64,000 nt of DNA from Hymenobacter polaris (GTDB lineage: Bacteria > Bacteroidota > Bacteroidia > Cytophagales > Hymenobacteraceae): contig NZ_JABBGH010000002.1 of NCBI RefSeq assembly GCF_012927305.1, forward strand, positions 1,240,001-1,304,000, in the 5' to 3' direction. Below the pieces are notes generated by a model. That model was not told the origin of the DNA, searched no databases, and was given only the letters and a program-made list of their open reading frames with translations. How positions within the stretch are numbered: position 1 is the stretch's first letter; every line of letters begins with the position of its first letter. The position numbers and the translations under genes were made by a program. This document shows, in pieces, positions 45,564 through 55,000 of the stretch.

Positions 45564-45715
45564 GGTAGTATCTGCTTAAAACAGGCGGTCATGCTGAGCG
45601 CAGCCGAAGCATCTCTACCGCGTCACTAACTCCTAACGAAAGGAATTACTTACGCGGTAGAGATGCTTCGGCTGCGCTCAGCATGACCGCCTGTTTTAAG
45701 CAGATACTACCCTAG
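45560..45715. repeat. 156-bp inverted repeat with 64-bp perfect arms, copy C
   Basis: The arms 45560-45623 and 45652-45715 are perfectly complementary, with a 28-nt centre. The family core (GTCATGCTGAGC, CGAAGCATCTCT) lies inside, while the outer 29 bp are unique to this copy. The TAG stop codons of the converging methyltransferase (45561-45563) and GlcD-like (45712-45714) genes are both inside the arms, at mirrored positions. It must act as a strong hairpin for both mRNAs. Confidence 0.9.
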
Positions 45716-47121
45716 AAAATCTTGCCGGGGTTTAGGATGCCGTGCGGGTCGAATACCTGCTTGATGCCGCGCATCAGGTTCAGATTAGCCTCTTTGAGGG
45801 CAATGTGCAGGTAGGGCTTCTGCACCAGCCCAATGCCGTGCTCGCCCGAAATGGTACCCCCTAGGCGCACGCAGAGCGCAAAAATCTCCGATATGGGCGC
45901 GCGCAGGCCGGTCGTCCACTGCTCCTCGCTCAGGTCGCCGCGGATGATGTTGACGTGCAGGTTACCGTCGCCCGCGTGGCCGTAGCACACGCTCTTGAAG
46001 CCGTAGCGGGCGCCGATTTCCTTCACGCCCTTCAGCAGCGTAGGCAGCTCGGCGCGGGGCACCACGGTGTCTTCCTCCTTATACACCGAGTTGTAGCGCA
46101 CCGAGTTACCAATGTTGCGCCGAATACGCCACAGGTCGTCCTTTTGGGCGGCGGTGTCGGCCAGCAGGATTTCGCCCACGTCGTAGGTTTCCAGCACTTC
46201 GTACACCTTCTCGGCTTCCTTATAGAGCTGGTCGAGGTCCTGGCCGTCCAGCTCAATGAGCAGGTGGGCGGTGATGTCGTCGGGCAGCGTGAGGGGAATT
46301 TTGAGGTAGTCCGACGACCAGGCGATGGCCTCGCGCTCCATAAACTCCATGCCCGAGGGGATGATGCCCGCCCGAAATACCGCCGATACTGCCGCCGCCG
46401 CCTGCGCCTCCTGTCGGAAGGGTACCAGCATCAAGATATTGTGCTGGGGGTAGGGGAGGAGCCGGAATACGGCCTTGGTAATGATGCCCAGGGTGCCTTC
46501 CGAGCCCACCATGAGTTGGGTCAGGTTGTAGCCGGTGGCGTACTTGAGGGTATTGGCGCCGGTCCAGATAACGTCGCCGGTGGGTAGCACTACCTCCAGG
46601 TTCAGCACGTAGTCGCGGGTGGTGCCGTACTTCACGGCCTTGGGCCCGCCGCTGCTCTGGCTCAGGTTGCCCCCCAGGAAGCACGAGCCCTTGCTGGCCG
46701 GGTCGGGCGGGTAAAACAGCCCCACTTCCTGCACCGCGTTCTGGAACGCCTCCGTCACCACGCCCGGCTCCACGGTGGCTTGCAGGCTCTGCTCGTCGAT
46801 GTTCAAAATCTTGTTGAAGCGCTCCATGCTCAGCAGCACGCCCTGGTGCACGGGCAGCGCCGCGCCGCTCAGGCCGGTGCCGGCGCCGCGGGCCGTTATG
46901 GGAATATGGTGCTCGTGGCAGAGGCGCATGATGGCGCTCACTTCCTCCACCGTGCCGGGGCGCAGCACCACGTCGGGCGGAAACAGGAAGTCTTCGGTAT
47001 GGTCGCGCCCGTAGGCTTCGTACACCAGCGCTTCGGTGCGGGCGGCCGTCAGCACGTGGGCCGGGCCTACAATGCCCTCAAAGGCCACCACCAGCTCGGC
47101 GGTAAGGGGAGTGAAAGTCAT
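45712..47121 (-). CDS. GlcD-like FAD-linked oxidase
   Basis: This 469-residue protein belongs to the FAD-binding PCMH/VAO group of D-2-hydroxyacid dehydrogenases. The FAD domain shows RGAGTGLSGAALPVH and GSCFLGGNLSQSSGGPKAVKYG; the cap domain ends with CYGHAGDGNLHVNI and SGEHGIG, both metal- or substrate-binding loops in glycolate and lactate oxidases. It lacks GlcE and GlcF partner genes nearby, so it may act alone on D-lactate, glycolate or 2-hydroxyglutarate. Its TAG stop is inside the 64-bp inverted repeat. Confidence 0.9.
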   Translation of the reverse strand: MTFTPLTAELVVAFEGIVGPAHVLTAARTEALVYEAYGRDHTEDFLFPPDVVLRPGTVEEVSAIMRLCHEHHIPITARGAGTGLSGAALPVHQGVLLSMERFNKILNIDEQSLQATVEPGVVTEAFQNAVQEVGLFYPPDPASKGSCFLGGNLSQSSGGPKAVKYGTTRDYVLNLEVVLPTGDVIWTGANTLKYATGYNLTQLMVGSEGTLGIITKAVFRLLPYPQHNILMLVPFRQEAQAAAAVSAVFRAGIIPSGMEFMEREAIAWSSDYLKIPLTLPDDITAHLLIELDGQDLDQLYKEAEKVYEVLETYDVGEILLADTAAQKDDLWRIRRNIGNSVRYNSVYKEEDTVVPRAELPTLLKGVKEIGARYGFKSVCYGHAGDGNLHVNIIRGDLSEEQWTTGLRAPISEIFALCVRLGGTISGEHGIGLVQKPYLHIALKEANLNLMRGIKQVFDPHGILNPGKIF

Positions 47122-47305
47122 AAGATATAGGTTTTGAGTTACTTAATTGAAAAAGGTAAAGCCTTCGGGAGTAGGTAGCTGCCAAGGAAGAGAAGTAGAA
47201 AACCAACGGCCGGTTTTCCTGCGCAAGCCCGGCCGTGCAGCTGCCGCAAGGCTGCCTTTCTAAACCACCGCCACTGCTCAAATGCCTCGCCACATACTGC
47301 CGGGT

Positions 47306-47313
47306 TATATTTG
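47306..47313 (+). promoter_or_regulatory. -7 element TATATTTG before the NlpC/P60 gene
   Basis: An exact TAnnTTTG match ends 6 nt before an in-frame ATG at 47320 and 36 nt before the preferred ATG at 47350, so the transcript either is leaderless from 47320 or has a leader of about 30 nt. Confidence 0.55.
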
Positions 47314-47349
47314 CAGTTAATGGGGCGCGAATCAACGAAGGTAAGCCTG

Positions 47350-48024
47350 ATGATGCTAGCGCAAAACTACCCCGGCCCGGCCCGGCCCGCTACCCTAGGG
47401 GCCTGGCTGCGGCGAGCCGCCTGGCCCCTCTTATTACTACTGTTGCTGCTGGGCACCAGCTGCCAGCGCCAGCTCAACCAGCGCACCGGCTACCGCTACC
47501 CCTCGCGCAGCAGCGGCCGCCTAGGGGCCCACCGCGCCCCGGTGGTCGTCAAGTCCAAAACCAAGGCGAGCAGCCCCGGCACCACGGCTGGCAAAACGGT
47601 GGTGAAGCAGCGCATCACCCGGCCCACCAGCGCCAGCGGCGCGCTGGCCACGGTTATCGAAGCGGCGCGTTCCTACCAAGGCACCCCTTACGTGTACGGC
47701 GGCACCACCCGCGGGGGGCTCGACTGCTCGGGGCTGTTGCAGCTGTCCTTTGCCGAGGCGGGCATCACCATTCCGCGCTCCTCCAACGAGCAGGCGGTGT
47801 GGGGCGACCCCATTAAGCCCACCGAGCTGCGCCCCGGCGATTTGCTGTTCTTCGGGCCCTCGCCGGGCGCCCGCACCATTACGCACGTGGGCCTGGTGAC
47901 GGTAGTAGATGCCGACGGGGTGGAGTTTATTCATGCCTCCTCGTCGCTGGGGGTGGTCGAAAATAGCTTCGAGCTGGACTATTACCTCAGCCGCTTCATT
48001 CGGGCAGTGCGGCCGCGGTTTTGA
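47350..48024 (+). CDS. NlpC/P60 peptidoglycan endopeptidase lipoprotein
   Basis: This protein of about 224 residues has a lipoprotein signal ending in LLLGTSC (Cys38), then a basic linker. A C-terminal NlpC/P60 domain follows, with catalytic Cys126 in DCSG, His179 in THVGLV and His195 in FIHASSS as the third polar residue. It should cleave the stem peptides of peptidoglycan. The start may be the ATG at 47320 (leaderless, extra 10 residues), 47350 or 47353; I chose 47350 because the signal then has a normal length. It is transcribed away from the GlcD-like gene. Confidence 0.85.
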   Translation: MMLAQNYPGPARPATLGAWLRRAAWPLLLLLLLLGTSCQRQLNQRTGYRYPSRSSGRLGAHRAPVVVKSKTKASSPGTTAGKTVVKQRITRPTSASGALATVIEAARSYQGTPYVYGGTTRGGLDCSGLLQLSFAEAGITIPRSSNEQAVWGDPIKPTELRPGDLLFFGPSPGARTITHVGLVTVVDADGVEFIHASSSLGVVENSFELDYYLSRFIRAVRPRF

Positions 48025-48129
48025 GGGTCTAGGGTCTGCTAGATGAAGAATTAGTAAAGCTCGACCTTTAATAAATGCTACTTCTTGACTTGGTAATACA
48101 AGCGTAACATTGGGTGTGTGCCTTAGCCG

Positions 48130-48137
48130 TAATTTTG
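48130..48137 (+). promoter_or_regulatory. -7 element TAATTTTG of receptor 1
   Basis: An exact TAnnTTTG match lies 44 nt before the receptor ATG. The second receptor gene has the same TAATTTTG at 52043, which suggests that the paralogues share regulation. Confidence 0.6.
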
Positions 48138-48181
48138 CGGGGTTGTTGAACGCATCATTTTTCAGCAATTCAGCTCTGATT

Positions 48182-51100
48182 ATGGTTCAGAAAATACTAC
48201 GTCACCTCCTTATAATGCTACTGATAGTTGGCTCGGGCCAATTGGGCTGGGGCCAGGGAGCTACTACTGCCGCCATGAGCGGCACCATCACCGACGCCAA
48301 GGGCGGCGCGCTGCCGGGCGCCACGGTCATTGCCGTGCACACGCCCACCAACACGCAGTACGTGTCGCCCACCAACGCCGACGGCCGCTTCAACATCCAG
48401 AACATGCGGGTGGGCGGCCCTTACACCGTAAAGGTGACCTTCGTGGGCTACACTGATTTTACCCGCACCGGTATTAACCTGACGCTGGCCGAAAACTTCC
48501 GCCTCGATGTGAAGCTGAGCGAAAGCTCGTCGCAGCTGGCCGAAGTAACCGTAACCGGCACCCAAAACCCGGTCATCAACGCCGACCGCACGGGTGCGGC
48601 CACTACTATTCAGCGTGCTCAGATTGAACGCCTGCCCACCATCAACCGCTCGTTTGCCGACTACACCCGCCTCACGCCGCAAGCCAGCGCGGGCGGCGGT
48701 TTTGGTGGCCGCAACAACCTGTACAACAACATCACCATCGACGGCGCGCTGTTCAACAACTCGTTTGGTTTGTCGGGCACCATCGGCGGCCAGGCCAACG
48801 CCCAGCCCATTTCGCTCGATGCCATCGACCAGATTCAGGTAAGCATTGCCCCCTACGACGTGCGCCAGGGCTCGTTTACCGGCGCTGGTGTAAACGCCGT
48901 AACGCGCTCGGGCTCCAACCAGGTATCGGCCTCTATCTATGGCTTTTACCGCGACCAGAAATATACGGGCAGCCACATCGCTGATGTGAATAACAATATT
49001 GCTAACTTCAATTTGAAGAACTTTGGCTTCCGCGTGGGTGGTCCTATCATCAAGGATAAGGTATTCTTTTTTCTAAACGCCGAGCGTGAGCTGCGCAGCG
49101 ACCCGCCCACGGGCAACTACATGGCCGCCACGACTGCTAACCCCACCGACGGCCAGTCAATCTCGCAGGTGGCGGCTTCAGATTTGAATACCCTCTCTAG
49201 CTTCCTGACTTCTAACTACGGCTACAATCCCGGCCCCTACCAGGGCTACCAGCTGGCCCAGAATAGCGATAAGATTACGGCCAAAATCGATTGGAATATC
49301 AGCAGCAACCACCGCTTCAACATCAAGTACAACTACCTGAAGTCGTACCGCGATTTGCCGCCGAGCAACTCAGGCGCCGTCAACTCCAGCGCCAGCCGTT
49401 CGCAAACGTTGTTTGGCCTGCCCTACCTGAGTTCCTACTACCGTATTAATAACAACATCAACTCGTTCATTGCCGAGTTGAACAGCACCCTAGGGGGTGG
49501 CAAGTTCTCAAACAACCTAACGGCCGGCTACTTAGCCAACCGTGACTTTCGCCAGGGCGCGGGCGGGGGCGACATTCCGCTTTTCCCACTGGTAGATATC
49601 GGCAACACGACCACCGGCCTAAGCGCCGTGGGCTCGCGCGTAACGGCCGCCCAAACGCTGACTACGTTTGGCTACGAGCCATTTTCGGCCTTCAATATCC
49701 TGAATACCGACACCTACCAATTAGGCGACAACTTCACCGCCTTCCTAGGCAAGCACAACGTCACGATTGGCACCTACAACGAGCTGTATAAATATACCAA
49801 CGGCTTCGCGCCGCAGTACTATGGTGCTTTCGTATATAACTCGCTGCAAGACTTTTACGCCTCAGCGGCCACCACTGCCGCGCCCTATGGCTACAACTAC
49901 GCCAATGGCCAGCTAACGCCCCGCACCTCGGCCGATGGCCTGCGCTCGGCCCAGCGCTACCAGTTGCGCTATTCGGCCCTCGCTGATGGCTCGTTTCCCT
50001 ATGCCACCACCAACGCCGCTCAGATTGGCCTCTACATTCAGGACGAGTACTCGCCCACTAGCAACTTTAAGGTTACCTACGGCGTGCGCGGTGATTTACC
50101 CATCATCTATTCTGACATTCAGCAGAATACGGCCCTGGCTGCCTTCAACGACTTCCGGGGTGGCACGCACATCAATACCAGCCAGCTACCTCGGCGCCGG
50201 GTGCTATTCTCGCCCCGCGTAGGTTTTAACTGGGATGTGAACGACGACCGCAAAATCCAGCTGCGCGGCGGCACGGGCGTGTTCACTGGCCGCGTGCCCT
50301 ACGTGTGGATTTCCAACCAAGCCAGCAACAACGGCGTGCAGTTTGGCACGGTTGACTTCCAAGGTACTACGTCGGTGGGCTACCCCTTTAGCCCCAACGT
50401 GGACCAGTACCGCACGGCTCTTACCGCCGGTGGGGCTAATACCTCGTATAACATTGCCGTGACGGCCCGCGACTTCAAGTTCCCGCAGGTGTGGCGCAGT
50501 AACCTAGCCCTCGATAAGCAGCTAGGCGGTGGGGTGGTCTTCACCCTTGAAGGCCTTTATACCAAGGACTTGAACGCGGTGTACTTCCAGAACATCAACC
50601 TGCCTTACTCAACCAACAACGCCGTAGCGGCTATTCCGGGAGATGCTTCGGCTGGCGACCGCCGCCCCATTTTCTACACCCGCGTGAGCGCGGCCAGTCC
50701 CACGGTAAATACCAGCCCCTACAACCGCATCCACGGCCAGAACGCAAACGGTGTGGCTAACGCGCCCAGCACCGTATCGCTGACTAACCCGACCATCACC
50801 GACGCCATCCTGCTGAACAATACCAACCAAGGCTATTCGTACAGCATCACGGCGCAACTGCAGAAAACCTTCAGCAACGGGCTGTACGCCATGGCCGCCT
50901 ACACCTACTCCGACTCGCGCTCGGTGAATGACGGAGGTTCGATTGCCCAGTCTAGCTGGGCCGGCCGCCCCGTATCGGGCGACCCCAACTCGGAAGACCT
51001 TGGCTACTCGGCTTACCTCATTCAGCACCGCGTCATCGGCTCGCTCTCGTACCGGATTAATTACTTGGACCACCTAGGCACCACCTTCTCGCTGTTTTAC

Positions 51101-51718
51101 GAAGGCGCCCCGGCCGGCCGCTACTCGTACACTTACAGCGGTGATATGAATGGTGACGGGGTTTCGGGCAACGACCTCATGTACATCCCGCGCAACGCCA
51201 GCGACATTGTATTAACCGACCGCACGTATTTCTCGGGCACCAGCGACCAGCGCGTGTATACGGCCGCCCAGCAGGCCACTGACCTGGATAACTACATCAG
51301 CGCCGACCCTTACCTGAGTAAGCACCGCGGTGAGTATGCGGCCCGCAACGGCGCCACGCTGCCCTGGCAGCACCGCGTAGACTTCCGCTTGTTGCAGGAC
51401 ATTTTCACTAACATTGGCAGCAACAAAAACTCGCTGCAATTCAGCATCGATATCTTCAACATCGGCAACCTGATTAACCGCAACTGGGGTCTCTATCAAT
51501 TCCAGTATACCGCTTCGCCGCTGGCCTTCCAGGGCTACAATGCCGCCGGGCAGCCCACCTACCAGTTCACCTACGTGGCCAACCCCACGCGCACCGTATC
51601 GGGCAGCACCTCAACCGTGACGCCCGCCACAACGCTTACTACTCCATTCCGCAACGATGTAACGACGCTGAACTCGCGCTGGCAGGCCCAGATTGGCTTG
51701 CGCTACTTGTTCAATTAG
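48182..51718 (+). CDS. Oar-like TonB-dependent receptor 1
   Basis: This 1178-residue outer-membrane protein has a signal peptide (MVQKILRHLLIMLLIVGSGQ). A carboxypeptidase-regulatory-like Ig domain (AMSGTITDAKGGALPGAT to VGYTDF) comes first. A TonB plug (ADRTGAATTIQRAQIERLP to RSGSNQVSASIYGF) and a large beta-barrel ending LRYLFN follow, with aromatic-and-polar barrel-assembly end residues. This build is the Oar branch, which is distinct from SusC: no SusD gene is next to it. In Myxococcus Oar exports protein; in Bacteroidetes some Oar-like receptors export or import unknown cargo. It forms a tandem pair with the next receptor. The start ATG at 48182 gives a clean signal; upstream codons do not. 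Confidence 0.9.
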   Translation: MVQKILRHLLIMLLIVGSGQLGWGQGATTAAMSGTITDAKGGALPGATVIAVHTPTNTQYVSPTNADGRFNIQNMRVGGPYTVKVTFVGYTDFTRTGINLTLAENFRLDVKLSESSSQLAEVTVTGTQNPVINADRTGAATTIQRAQIERLPTINRSFADYTRLTPQASAGGGFGGRNNLYNNITIDGALFNNSFGLSGTIGGQANAQPISLDAIDQIQVSIAPYDVRQGSFTGAGVNAVTRSGSNQVSASIYGFYRDQKYTGSHIADVNNNIANFNLKNFGFRVGGPIIKDKVFFFLNAERELRSDPPTGNYMAATTANPTDGQSISQVAASDLNTLSSFLTSNYGYNPGPYQGYQLAQNSDKITAKIDWNISSNHRFNIKYNYLKSYRDLPPSNSGAVNSSASRSQTLFGLPYLSSYYRINNNINSFIAELNSTLGGGKFSNNLTAGYLANRDFRQGAGGGDIPLFPLVDIGNTTTGLSAVGSRVTAAQTLTTFGYEPFSAFNILNTDTYQLGDNFTAFLGKHNVTIGTYNELYKYTNGFAPQYYGAFVYNSLQDFYASAATTAAPYGYNYANGQLTPRTSADGLRSAQRYQLRYSALADGSFPYATTNAAQIGLYIQDEYSPTSNFKVTYGVRGDLPIIYSDIQQNTALAAFNDFRGGTHINTSQLPRRRVLFSPRVGFNWDVNDDRKIQLRGGTGVFTGRVPYVWISNQASNNGVQFGTVDFQGTTSVGYPFSPNVDQYRTALTAGGANTSYNIAVTARDFKFPQVWRSNLALDKQLGGGVVFTLEGLYTKDLNAVYFQNINLPYSTNNAVAAIPGDASAGDRRPIFYTRVSAASPTVNTSPYNRIHGQNANGVANAPSTVSLTNPTITDAILLNNTNQGYSYSITAQLQKTFSNGLYAMAAYTYSDSRSVNDGGSIAQSSWAGRPVSGDPNSEDLGYSAYLIQHRVIGSLSYRINYLDHLGTTFSLFYEGAPAGRYSYTYSGDMNGDGVSGNDLMYIPRNASDIVLTDRTYFSGTSDQRVYTAAQQATDLDNYISADPYLSKHRGEYAARNGATLPWQHRVDFRLLQDIFTNIGSNKNSLQFSIDIFNIGNLINRNWGLYQFQYTASPLAFQGYNAAGQPTYQFTYVANPTRTVSGSTSTVTPATTLTTPFRNDVTTLNSRWQAQIGLRYLFN

Positions 51719-51752
51719 TCACTCCAGCGCTCCTAGGGGGCTAGGCGTACCG

Positions 51753-51780
51753 AAAGGGCAGGAAGCAATTCCTGCCCTTT
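51753..51780 (+). terminator. Intrinsic terminator of receptor 1
   Basis: A perfect 12-bp stem (51753-51764 with 51769-51780) has a 4-nt loop and T-run, 34 nt after the receptor stop. Confidence 0.9.
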
Positions 51781-51783
51781 TTT

Positions 51784-52042
51784 GATGACGGAGGCCTAGG
51801 AGCATCTAACCAACACCGGTTGGATGAAGAAGTGAAAAATTTGGAATTGTACAATTATTTGAACCTTTCTGAAGTAATCTGGTCGGCGTGCTACAGCGCT
51901 GCCATTCATAAGATAATAGCTTGACTAATGCATTATTATGCTGCCTATTTAAAGCCTCGGGGTTAGCCTGGCGCAGGTATAAGCTGGCAGGGTAGTACCC
52001 AGCCCAGACTTGCTAGCAACCCAATGACCTGTGAAATCACCT
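51784..52042. other. AT-rich upstream region of receptor 2
   Basis: After the terminator, about 260 nt are AT-rich (notably 51835-51950), contrasting with the neighbouring coding DNA, and contain one CCTAGG at 51795. No small ORF or hairpin of note is visible. It probably holds regulatory sites for receptor 2. Confidence 0.45.
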
Positions 52043-52050
52043 TAATTTTG
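52043..52050 (+). promoter_or_regulatory. -7 element TAATTTTG of receptor 2
   Basis: An exact TAnnTTTG match lies 45 nt before the ATG at 52096, almost the same distance as the identical octamer of receptor 1. Confidence 0.6.
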
Positions 52051-52095
52051 TACTGGTTTTAATTAAGCCTACATCTTCCACTAACCATTTTCTGT

Positions 52096-55000
52096 ATGAT
52101 TCAGAAAGTTTTACGACACTTGTTGCTCTTAGTGCTGGCGGTGGGTCTAGCCCACAGCGGCTGGGCACAGGGCATCACTACGTCGTCGATTGCGGGCACA
52201 GTTACCGACCAAAAAGGGGGCGAGCTGCCAGGCGCCACGGTCATTGCTGTGCACACACCTACTGGCACGCAGTACGTAGCACCCACCAACGCCGACGGTC
52301 GCTACTACATCCAGAACATGCGCGTGGGTGGGCCCTACACCTTGAAGGTAACCTTTGTAGGCTACCAGGATTTCAACCGCAGCAACGTGGTGCTGACGGT
52401 AGGCCAAACCCAGCGCATCGACGTGAAGCTGGGTGATGCTTCGACCCAACTAGCTGAGGCCGTGGTAGTGGGTAATAACCCTCGCTCGGTGCTCAACGCC
52501 GAGCGCACGGGCCCGGTAACCAACATCAGCACCGAGCAGTTGCAGCGCCTGCCTACCATTCAGCGCAGTCTGAACGACTTCTTGCGCCTCACGCCCCAGG
52601 CTTCGCCCACCTCACAGGGCGCGATAGGGGGGGGTAACTACCGCCAGAATAACATCACGGTAGACGGCTCGGACTTCAACAACAACTTCGGTATCGGTGG
52701 TAACCTGCCAGCCAACGGCTCGCCCATTTCGCTCGATGCCTTGGAGGAACTAACGGTAAACATTGCGCCCTTCGACGTGCGCCAATCGGGCTTCGTGGGT
52801 AGCGCGGTGAATGCGGTGACGCGCTCGGGTTCGAACCAAGTGCAGGGCTCGCTCTACACCTTCTACCGCAATCAGAACTATATCGGTAAGAACGTAGCAG
52901 CTGACCAGTTTACCATCAATCCTACCACGGTGCGCACCTACGGCGCGCGCGTGGGCGGCCCCATTGTTAAGGATAAGCTATTCTTCTTCCTGAGCTACGA
53001 ACGCTCAACAGAAGACATACCGGGCCCGCAAAATATTGCCTCTACCACCGCCAATCCTTATGGGTCGGCCAGCAACGTTGCCCGCCCCACGGCGGCCCTG
53101 CTCGATAGCTACAGCAGCTACCTGCAAAGCACCTACGGCTACGCCACCGGCCCTTACCAGAGCTACAACTTCCAGAATACGAACAGCCGCTACCTAGGTC
53201 GCATCGACTGGAACATCAACAACAAAAACCACCTGAGCATCCGCTACAACCAGGTAAACAGCCACAACCCCATTCAGGTAAGCACCTCGCGCAGCCCGCT
53301 GGCCAACTATCCGCAAACCCGCACGAGCATCTTCGCGCTGCCCTTTGCTAATTCCAACTACTTCCAGGACTACAACTTCTACTCGGGTGCCCTAGAGCTG
53401 AACTCGACCCTAGGCACGCGCCTCTTCAACACGCTGCGCCTGACCTACACCAACCAGAACGACCCGCGCAGCTCAAACAGCTCCATCTTCCCATTCGTAG
53501 ATATCCTTGATGGCTCGGTGCCCCGCACTACTAGTGGCACTGCTATCGGTGGTTTTGCTTCGTACAGCACCCCCTATACCTCATTCGGCTATGAGCCTTT
53601 CACCTTCGGCAACCTGCGCCAGGTAGAAACCTACTCGGCCGTGGACTTTCTCTCGGGCACTTTTGGCAAGCACACCCTCACCGGGGGCGTGCAGTTTGAC
53701 CTGCAAAGCACCAAGAACGGTTTCCAGCGTTTCGCTACCAGCTACTATACCTACAATAGCTGGTCGGATTTTCAAAATGGCGCCAATCCCGTTGACTTTG
53801 CCATCACTTACTCACTGCTGCCGGGCTTCCAGCAGGCGTTCCCCCGCTTCAAAACGGCCCAGTACTCAGCTTATGTACAGGACGAATACGCTATTAGCGA
53901 GAAATTCCGCCTTACCTACGGCCTGCGTGCCGAGTTGAATTCATACCTGAACGTTCAGGAAATCAAAACCAACCCGCTGATAGCCGCGCAGTCGTTGACT
54001 GATGGCCGCCGTATCGACACGGGGATACTACCCCAGAACCGCGTGCTGCTCTCGCCGCGTATTGGCTTCAACTGGGACGTGAAAGGCGACCGCACGTTGC
54101 AACTGCGCGGCGGCTCGGGCATCTTCACCGGCAAAGTGCCCACCGTGTGGATTGTGGCCCAGTCGGGCGACGCCGGCATGATTCAGGTAACGCAGCAGTA
54201 CTCTACCGTTGGTAGCGGCACTAATGCGGTAAGCCCCGGTTCGGTTTTCGGCTCTATTCCGGGCTTCAACCAGCAGACGGGCGTGCTGCCCTTCAGCCCC
54301 GACCCCGCCGCCCACCGCCCCGATGTGGTACCAACGGCTGGCACCCTGGTGCCCAGCACCGCCAGCGCCACCGACCCCAATTTCCGTAATCCGCAAGCGT
54401 GGAAGAGTGCTTTGGCCCTCGACGCGAAGCTGCCAGGCGGCATCGTAGGTACGCTGGAAGGCACCTATAACAAAGACCTCATCGTGGCCTACGGCCAGAA
54501 CTACAACCTGGTAAATCCGCGTTCGCTCGCTGGTGCCAGCGCCGGCCAGCCGGGCTTCTCCGACAACCGCGACTTTTATCCCAACGCGGTTGGGTCGAAA
54601 TTCACCAGCCCGCTTTATGGCAACGATTTCACGCCCAAAAACAACCCCAACGGTACGCCAGTAGCTGCCGGTGCTTTCAATCCCATTGTGCTTTCGAACG
54701 GCTACAAAGGCTACTACTGGTCGGCTACGGCTCAGCTGCAAAAGTCTTTCAGCAGCGGCCTGCAGGCCTCGCTGGCCTATACCCGCTCCGATGCCCGCGT
54801 GCTGTTTGATGGTAGCGGTGACCAGCTGCTCAACACCTGGTCGGGCACTTACACGGTGAACAACGCCAACAACCCGGCCCTGAGCTACGCCAACTACGTA
54901 GCTCCCGACCGCATCGTGGCCTCGCTCACCTACCGCAAGGAATACCTGCGCCACCTGGGTACCACGATTTCGTTCTTCTATTCAGGGTCAATTCAGGGCC

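Noticed and set aside
50638-50654. GAGATGCTTCGGCTGG inside receptor 1, similar to the repeat core
   Set aside because: It encodes part of a continuous barrel sequence, has no partner arm, and the match is short enough to be chance.
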